From contig VGBI01000007.1 of NCBI GenBank assembly GCA_016870595.1, forward strand, positions 1 through 57,265: DNA of 57,265 bases. The letters run 5' to 3'. Positions 51,912-57,265 of the stretch are shown here, one piece after another. How positions within the stretch are numbered: the first letter of the stretch is position 1; every line of letters begins with the position of its first letter. The notes below the pieces were generated by a model. That model made no database searches, was not told the DNA's origin, and worked only from the letters and a program-made list of their open reading frames with translations. A program made the position numbers and the translations under genes. This DNA is from Actinomycetota bacterium (GTDB lineage: Bacteria; Actinomycetota; Acidimicrobiia; IMCC26256; PALSA-555).

Positions 51912-54215
51912 TCAGCCGCCCAGGCGCGTGAGCGGGGCCCAGGCCAGCAGCAGGCGCTTCTCGCCGGCGTCGCGGAAGTGGACCACGGCCTCGGCGGCGT
52001 CGCCGGCACCCGCGAGATCGAGGATCACCCCTTCGCCGAAGACCTCGTGGACGACGTCGTCGCCGACCCGCAGTCCGATCGCCTCGGCCCCGCGCGCGCC
52101 CGACGTGACCGGTGGGCGGGGCGGGTCGTCGGCCGCGCCCCCGCGCGCCGCGGCCGCGACGACGTCGTCGCGGTGCTCGTCGCGGCCGCGCCGGGACTGG
52201 CGCTCCCCCACCGTGCGGACGAGCTCCTCGGGGATCTCGTTGAGGAACCGGCTCGGCGGGTAGTAGTCGGTCGCGCCGAAGAGGGTCCGGCTCCAGGCGA
52301 GGCACAGGTAGAGCCGCTCCATGGCCCGGGTGATGCCCACGTAGCAGAGCCGGCGCTCCTCCTCGAGCTCGTCGGGGTCACCGAGGCTGCGCACGTGCGG
52401 GAAGATCCCGTCCTCGAGCCCGGTGAGGAAGACCACGGGGAACTCGAGGCCCTTGGCCGCGTGGAGGGTCATCAGGGTGACGGCCCGCACCTCCTCGCCC
52501 TCGACCTGGTCGAGGTCGGTCACGAGGGCCACGCTCTCGAGGAACGCCTGCACGCGCCGCAGCCCTTCGGGGATCTCGATCTCGGCGCCGTCGCCGAGGT
52601 CGGCGAGGGCGGCCAGCACCGACGCGTTGCCGCCGTCGAGCGCGGCGTCGAACTCCTGGCACACGCCGACCAGCTCGCGGAGGTTCTCGATGCGACCCAC
52701 CGCCTCGATCGTGCGCTCGGCCTCGAGCTCGGCGAGGTAGCCGGTGCGGTGCAGCACCGCCTCGACCGTGGCGGTCACCCCTTCGGGGGCGACCTGCTCG
52801 AACTCCTCCATGAGCGCCAGGAGGTCGCGGATCCCGCCCAGGGCCTTGCCGGTGACCCCGGCGGCCGCGCCCTCGCGCAGCGCCTCCCGGAAGGTCAGCT
52901 CCTGCGCCTGGGCGTAGCGGTCGACCCGGGCGAGCGAGGTGTCGCCCACCCCTCGCCGGGGCACGTTGACGATGCGCTTCCAGCTCACCTCGTCGTCGGG
53001 GTTGACGAGCGCCCGGAGGTAGGCCAGCGCATCCTTGACCTCGCGCCGGTCGTAGAACTTGACCCCGCCCACCACCCGGTACGGGAGGTTGGCCCGCACG
53101 AGGGCCTCCTCCAGCACGCGGCTCTGGGCGTTGGTGCGGTAGAAGACGGCGCAGTCCTGGAAGCGCACGCCCTCGGAGTCGGAGAGCCGGACGATCTCGC
53201 CGGCCACGAACGCGGCCTCGTCGTGCTCGTCCTCGGCCTGGTAGCGGGTGCACAGCTCGCCGCCGACCTGCTCGGTCCAGAGGTGCTTCGGGCGCCGAGC
53301 GGCGTTGTTAGCGATGACCGCGTTGGCGGCGTCGAGGATGCGCTGGGTGGAGCGGTAGTTCTGGTCCAGGACGATGATCGAGGCGTCGGGGAACTCCTCC
53401 TCGAACCGCAGCAGGTTGCGGTAGTCGGCCCCCCGGAAGCGGTAGATCGACTGGTCGGTGTCGCCCACGACGAGCAGGTTGCGGTGGCCCTCGGCCAGCC
53501 GCTGCACGAGCTCCCACTGCGCGACGTTGGTGTCCTGGAACTCGTCGACGAGCACGTGGGCGAAGCGCTGCTGCCAGCGGGCGAGCACGTCGGGGTGCTC
53601 CCGGAAGAGGCGGACCGTGAGCACGAGGAGATCGTCGAAGTCGACCGCGTTGGCGTCGAGGAGACGCCGCTGGTACTCCGCGTAGACCTGGGCCAGCACC
53701 TTCTCGTGCGGGGTCGTGGCCGAGGCCGCGTAGGCGTCGGGCAGGACCAACTCGTTCTTGGCCGCCGAGATGCGGGAGTGGAGCTGGCGGGGCGGGAACC
53801 GCTTCGGGTCGAGGTCGAGGTCACGGCGGACGAAGTCGACGAGCCGGACGGCGTCGGTCTGGTCGTAGATGGTGAACGCCGACTTCATGCCGAGGTGCTC
53901 GGCCTCGCGGCGGAGGATCCGCGAGCACGCCGAGTGGAAGGTGGCGACCCACATGCGCCGGGCCATCGGGCCGACGAGGCCGGCGACCCGCTCCTTCATC
54001 TCGCCCGCGGCCTTGTTGGTGAAGGTGATCGCGAGGATCTGGAAGGGCGACGCCCGACGCTCGGCGATGAGGTGGGCGATACGGTGCGTGAGGACCCGGG
54101 TCTTGCCCGACCCGGCGCCGGCCACGACGAGGAGGGGCCCGTCGGCCGCGGTGACGGCTTCGCGCTGCACCGGGTTGAGGCCCGCGAGCACGGCGTCGGG
54201 CGGACCGGGCGGCAT
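51912..54215 (-). CDS. pcrA: UvrD/PcrA-type DNA helicase
   Basis: A 767-residue SF1A 3'-5' helicase of nucleotide excision and mismatch-linked repair. Motifs: LNPVQREAVTA (Q motif), VVAGAGSGKTRVLTHRIAHL (about 30-49), AITFTNKAAGEMKERV, VDEFQDTNVAQWELV (about 223-237), VGDTDQSIYRFRGADYRNLL (about 250-269), DQNYRSTQRI, MTLHAAKGLEFPVVFLTGLEDGIFP and CYVGITRAMERLYL. The C-terminal Tudor-like domain (GLRVGDDVVHEVFGEGVI, about 711-728) that binds RNA polymerase is present. The leaderless ATG 54215 fits the TACGCT box 6 nt upstream. Confidence 0.96.
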   Translation of the reverse strand: MPPGPPDAVLAGLNPVQREAVTAADGPLLVVAGAGSGKTRVLTHRIAHLIAERRASPFQILAITFTNKAAGEMKERVAGLVGPMARRMWVATFHSACSRILRREAEHLGMKSAFTIYDQTDAVRLVDFVRRDLDLDPKRFPPRQLHSRISAAKNELVLPDAYAASATTPHEKVLAQVYAEYQRRLLDANAVDFDDLLVLTVRLFREHPDVLARWQQRFAHVLVDEFQDTNVAQWELVQRLAEGHRNLLVVGDTDQSIYRFRGADYRNLLRFEEEFPDASIIVLDQNYRSTQRILDAANAVIANNAARRPKHLWTEQVGGELCTRYQAEDEHDEAAFVAGEIVRLSDSEGVRFQDCAVFYRTNAQSRVLEEALVRANLPYRVVGGVKFYDRREVKDALAYLRALVNPDDEVSWKRIVNVPRRGVGDTSLARVDRYAQAQELTFREALREGAAAGVTGKALGGIRDLLALMEEFEQVAPEGVTATVEAVLHRTGYLAELEAERTIEAVGRIENLRELVGVCQEFDAALDGGNASVLAALADLGDGAEIEIPEGLRRVQAFLESVALVTDLDQVEGEEVRAVTLMTLHAAKGLEFPVVFLTGLEDGIFPHVRSLGDPDELEEERRLCYVGITRAMERLYLCLAWSRTLFGATDYYPPSRFLNEIPEELVRTVGERQSRRGRDEHRDDVVAAAARGGAADDPPRPPVTSGARGAEAIGLRVGDDVVHEVFGEGVILDLAGAGDAAEAVVHFRDAGEKRLLLAWAPLTRLGG

Positions 54216-54221
54216 CGGCGC

Positions 54222-54227
54222 AGCGTA
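54222..54227 (-). promoter_or_regulatory. Leaderless -10 box of the uvrD/pcrA gene
   Basis: TACGCT on the minus strand, 6 nt before ATG 54215, with no ribosome site. Confidence 0.6.
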
Positions 54228-54282
54228 CAGGTGTTCGGTCGCGGCGCCGGGGCCGGTGCGCAGCACCCCGACGGGTCGCGGT

Positions 54283-54288
54283 CAGACT
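54283..54288 (+). promoter_or_regulatory. Possible leaderless -10 box of hyuA
   Basis: CAGACT lies 6 nt before GTG 54295, close to the GAGACT boxes seen elsewhere. Confidence 0.45.
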
Positions 54289-54294
54289 GGCGCG

Positions 54295-56073
54295 GTGCGG
54301 GTGGGGGTCGACGCCGGAGGGACGTTCACCGACCTCGTGGCCGACGACGGCCGCGTGGCGAAGGTGCCGTCGACCCCCGACGACCCGGCCCGGGCCGTCG
54401 CCACGGCGATCGCCACCCTCGGATCCGGCACCCCCACCGTCCTCGCGCACGGGACCACCGTCGCGACGAACGCGCTGCTCGAGCGCGCGGGCGCCCCGGT
54501 CGCGCTCGTCACGAACCAGGGCTTCGCCGACGTGATCGAGATCGCGCGCCAGGCGCGGCCCTCGCTCTACGACGCCGGGCGGGACCGGCCACCGCCACCG
54601 GTGCCGCGGGAGTGGCGACTCGAGGTCGGCGGCCGGCTCGACGCGCACGGACGCGAGATCACGCCGGTGGACCCGGCGACGGTCCCCGCACTGCCTGCGG
54701 GCGTCACCGCGGCGGCGGTGTGCCTGCTCCACGCCGACCTGAACCCCGCCCACGAGCAGGCGATCGCGGCGGTGCTGCGGGCCCGGGGGGTGACGGTCAC
54801 GTGCTCGCACGAGGTGTCACCCGAGGCCCGTGAGTACGAGCGCTTCGTCACCACCGTGCTCGACGCCCGCCTGGCGCCCCACTGCCGGGCCTACCTGGAG
54901 GCCCTCGCCACGCTGGCCGAGACGGTGCTCGTCATGACCTCGGCCGGAGGCCTCGTGCCCGTCGCCACCGCGGCCGCGCGCCCGGCCGACCTGCTGCTCT
55001 CGGGTCCTGCGGGCGGGGTGCGGGCCGCCGCCGCAGTGGCCGCGGCCTGCGGGTTCCCCGACGCGGTGAGCTTCGACATGGGCGGGACGAGCACCGACGT
55101 GTGCCTCGTGCGGGGCGGGGTGCCCGAACCCGCCCCGACCCGGACGATCGGGGGGTACCCGATCCGGCGGCCGGCGCTCGACGTGCACACGATCGGGGCG
55201 GGCGGGGGGTCGATCGCCCGGATCGACGCCGGGGGCGCCCTCGTGGTCGGTCCGGAGAGCGCGGGGGCCGACCCCGGACCGGCGTGCTACGGCCGGGGCG
55301 GCACCCGGCCCACCGTCACCGACGCCGATCTCGTGGCCGGGCACCTCCCGGCCGGGCACGCCCTCCCCGGGATCGGGGTGCTCGACCGGGACGCCGCGGT
55401 GGCCGCCCTCGCCGCGGCGGGGGTCGACGCCGAGGGCGTGCTTGCGGTGGTCGACGCCGCGATGGAGGAGGCCGTGCGCGCGGTCACCGTGGCCCGCGGG
55501 ATCGACCCGCGCGAGGTCGCGCTCGTGGCGTTCGGCGGGGCGGGTCCGATGCACGCGTGCGCCATCGCCGATGCCCTCGGGATGCCGGCCGTGATCGTCC
55601 CGCCGCGCGCCGGGGTGGGGTCGGCGGTCGGTCTGCTCGAGGCACCCGAGCAGCAGGAGGTCGTGCAGTCGTGGTCGGATCCCGACCCGGCGGCCACCGC
55701 CGGGGCCCTGACCGCGCTCGCGACCCGGGCCCGGGAGCAGGTCGGCGCGGACGCGACCGTGACCACCGCGCTCGACTGCCGGTACGCGGGACAGGGCCAC
55801 GAGATCACCGTGCCCACCGTCGCCGACTTCCCCGCCGCCCACGCCCGGCGCAACGGGCACGTCCGGTCCGGGGCACCGGTCGAGGTGGTGGCGCTGCGGG
55901 CCCGCGCCACGCGACCGGCCCCCCTGGCCGCGCACGACCTCCCGGTCCCGGCCCGGGACCCGGTGACCGGTCCCGCCGTCGTCGCCGAGGCCGACTGCAC
56001 GATCGTGGTGCCCGCCGGGTGGCGGGGCGAGCCCGGTCCCCTCGGGGCCCTGATCCTCCGGCGCGACCCGTGA
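54295..56073 (+). CDS. Hydantoinase A / 5-oxoprolinase subunit A
   Basis: A 592-residue ATP-dependent amidohydrolase subunit of the ASKHA fold that opens cyclic imides such as hydantoins or 5-oxoproline. It begins RVGVDAGGTFTDLV (phosphate-1 loop), has AHGTTVATNALLERAGAPVALVTNQGFADVIEI (about 46-78), SFDMGGTSTDVCLV (about 260-273) and AFGGAGPMHACAIA (about 413-426). HyuA is often 650-700 residues, so this is a compact form; the shortening seems to be in the C-terminal domain. Its stop overlaps hyuB as GTGA. The substrate is not set by sequence. Confidence 0.93.
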   Translation: MRVGVDAGGTFTDLVADDGRVAKVPSTPDDPARAVATAIATLGSGTPTVLAHGTTVATNALLERAGAPVALVTNQGFADVIEIARQARPSLYDAGRDRPPPPVPREWRLEVGGRLDAHGREITPVDPATVPALPAGVTAAAVCLLHADLNPAHEQAIAAVLRARGVTVTCSHEVSPEAREYERFVTTVLDARLAPHCRAYLEALATLAETVLVMTSAGGLVPVATAAARPADLLLSGPAGGVRAAAAVAAACGFPDAVSFDMGGTSTDVCLVRGGVPEPAPTRTIGGYPIRRPALDVHTIGAGGGSIARIDAGGALVVGPESAGADPGPACYGRGGTRPTVTDADLVAGHLPAGHALPGIGVLDRDAAVAALAAAGVDAEGVLAVVDAAMEEAVRAVTVARGIDPREVALVAFGGAGPMHACAIADALGMPAVIVPPRAGVGSAVGLLEAPEQQEVVQSWSDPDPAATAGALTALATRAREQVGADATVTTALDCRYAGQGHEITVPTVADFPAAHARRNGHVRSGAPVEVVALRARATRPAPLAAHDLPVPARDPVTGPAVVAEADCTIVVPAGWRGEPGPLGALILRRDP

Positions 56074-57265
56074 CCGGCGACCCGGACGCGACCGCGGCCG
56101 CGGCCGCGCCCGCGCTCCTGGATCCGGCGGCGCTGCAGGTGCTCGTCGCGCGGTGCGCCGGCATCGCCGAGGAGATGGGTGCGGTGCTGGTGCGCAGCGG
56201 CTTCAGCCCCAACATCAAGGAGCGGGCCGACTGCTCCACGGCGCTGTTCACCGCCGCGGGCGAGGTGCTGGCCCAGGCCGAGCACATCCCGGTGCACCTC
56301 GGATCGATGCCGGCGGCCGTGGCGGCCGCGATCGCCGCGTGGGGCGACGCCGTGCGGCCCGGCGACCAGATCATCGCCAACGACCCCTACGCCGGCGGCA
56401 CCCACCTCAACGACGTCACGCTCGTGGCCCCGGTCTTCCTGGGTGGAACGATCGTCGGCTGGGCCGCCAATCGGGCCCACCACGCCGACGTCGGCGGGAC
56501 CGCACCCGGATCGATGCCCGCCGACGCCCGCACGATCGACGAGGAGGGCATCCGCCTCGCCCCGGTGCTGCTCGACCGCGCGGTCGAGGAGCGCTTCGTC
56601 GCCGCGTCGCGCACACCCGACGAGCGCCGCGGCGATCTCGCCGCCCAGGTCGGCGCGAACGCGATCGGGTGCGCCCGCCTCGCCGAGCTCGTGGACCGCA
56701 TCGGCGGGACCCAGCCGCTCGAGGAGGTCGTCGACTACGGGGAGCGCCGGATGCAGGCCGCGCTCCGGGCGCTGCCCGACGGCGAGTACGTCTTCTCCGA
56801 CGTGATCGACTCGCTCGGCCCCCGGGTCACGCAGCGGCTGCCGGTGGCGATCGTCGTGACCGTGACCATCGCCGACGGTCGGGCGACGTTCGACTTCACC
56901 GGGACCGCGGCGCAGCGGCCGGGCAACATGAACGCGGTCGAGGCGGTGACCGTCAGCGCGGTGGCGTTCGCGCTCCGCTGCGCGACCGACCCCACGATCC
57001 CCGCGAACGGTGGGGCCATGCGTCCGGTCCGGGTCGTCGCCCCGCCGGGCACGCTCGTGACGGCGCAGCCACCCGTCGCGGTGGGGGCGGGCAACGTGGA
57101 GGTCAGCCAGCGCATCGCCGACGTGTGCCTCGGTGCGCTGGCCCAGGCCGCGCCCGACCGCGTGGGCGCCGCCGGGCAGGGAACGATGAACAACGTGCTC
57201 ATCGGCCGCGCGGACGGGTCCACCGGTCCGCCGTGGGTGTACTACGAGACCGTGGGGGGCGGGCA
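56070..57265 (+). CDS. Hydantoinase B / 5-oxoprolinase subunit B (3' truncated)
   Basis: At least 398 residues of the B subunit, cut by the window end. The frame opens at GTG 56070, inside the hyuA stop (GTGA), and stays open to the edge. After an Ala-rich start it carries ARCAGIAEEMGAVLVRSGFSPNIKERADCS (about 30-60), HLGSMPAAV, IANDPYAGGTHLNDV (about 102-116) and GWAANRAHHADVGGTAPGSMP (about 130-150), the family's core, with DFTGTAAQRPGNMN further on. It works with the A subunit in ATP-dependent ring opening. Confidence 0.95.
   Translation, partial: MTGDPDATAAAAAPALLDPAALQVLVARCAGIAEEMGAVLVRSGFSPNIKERADCSTALFTAAGEVLAQAEHIPVHLGSMPAAVAAAIAAWGDAVRPGDQIIANDPYAGGTHLNDVTLVAPVFLGGTIVGWAANRAHHADVGGTAPGSMPADARTIDEEGIRLAPVLLDRAVEERFVAASRTPDERRGDLAAQVGANAIGCARLAELVDRIGGTQPLEEVVDYGERRMQAALRALPDGEYVFSDVIDSLGPRVTQRLPVAIVVTVTIADGRATFDFTGTAAQRPGNMNAVEAVTVSAVAFALRCATDPTIPANGGAMRPVRVVAPPGTLVTAQPPVAVGAGNVEVSQRIADVCLGALAQAAPDRVGAAGQGTMNNVLIGRADGSTGPPWVYYETVGGG

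Overview
This is a high-GC, densely packed bacterial window from an actinobacterium. The class is probably Acidimicrobiia, but that is an inference from gene content and style: PafB/PafC WYL regulators, two luciferase-like (F420-type) oxidoreductases, a DUF2505 protein, full RecBCD, many GTG starts, and many start codons sitting 6-8 nt after a TANNNT-like -10 box (leaderless mRNAs). No intergenic gap exceeds about 230 bp. I saw no rRNA, tRNA, IS element, prophage or CRISPR array.

Layout. 1-9280: DNA repair block recC (5' truncated), recB, recD, a very acidic frameshifted gene, and a Cas4/AddB-like Fe-S PD-(D/E)XK nuclease. 9305-11024 (minus): a phnY-phnZ phosphonate-oxidation pair and a small membrane protein. 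11209-13094: pafB-pafC. 13120-17625: ppa, a short tspO, then a circularly permuted ATP-grasp / alpha-E / transglutaminase cluster whose last gene ends in a poly-glutamine tail. 17796-20462: amt-glnK (nitrogen) and a membrane-anchored PDZ protein. 20514-35745: mixed catabolic and housekeeping genes (crotonase, VOC, typA, Rieske oxygenase, epoxide hydrolase, hemolysin III-like, zinc alcohol dehydrogenase, two LLM oxidoreductases, alpha/beta hydrolase) plus a degenerate HD-domain protein. 35789-43354: acyl-CoA ligase-rhodanese, glpD, a secreted protein, sulfotransferase, MOSC, an unknown gene and an alpha/beta hydrolase. 43388-51216 (mostly minus): mdh, a J-domain protein, a zinc-ribbon protein, folD, purH, purN, and sucC-sucD. 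51423-57265: a small membrane protein, uvrD/pcrA, and hyuA-hyuB (3' truncated).

How genes work together. Translational coupling by 4-nt GTGA overlaps recurs (recB/recD, phnY/phnZ, ligase/rhodanese, purN/purH, folD/zinc ribbon, sucC/sucD, hyuA/hyuB). recC/recB share ATGA and pafB/pafC share TGATG. RecBCD processes double-strand breaks, PafBC is a DNA-damage activator in mycobacteria, and UvrD/PcrA lies at the far end. PurN, PurH and FolD link purine synthesis to the folate one-carbon pool; Mdh and SucCD supply TCA steps. The features most worth following up are the phnYZ pair, the poly-Q transglutaminase cluster beside amt-glnK, the acidic frameshifted gene between recD and an Fe-S nuclease, the inactivated HD-domain protein, and the set of leaderless promoters.
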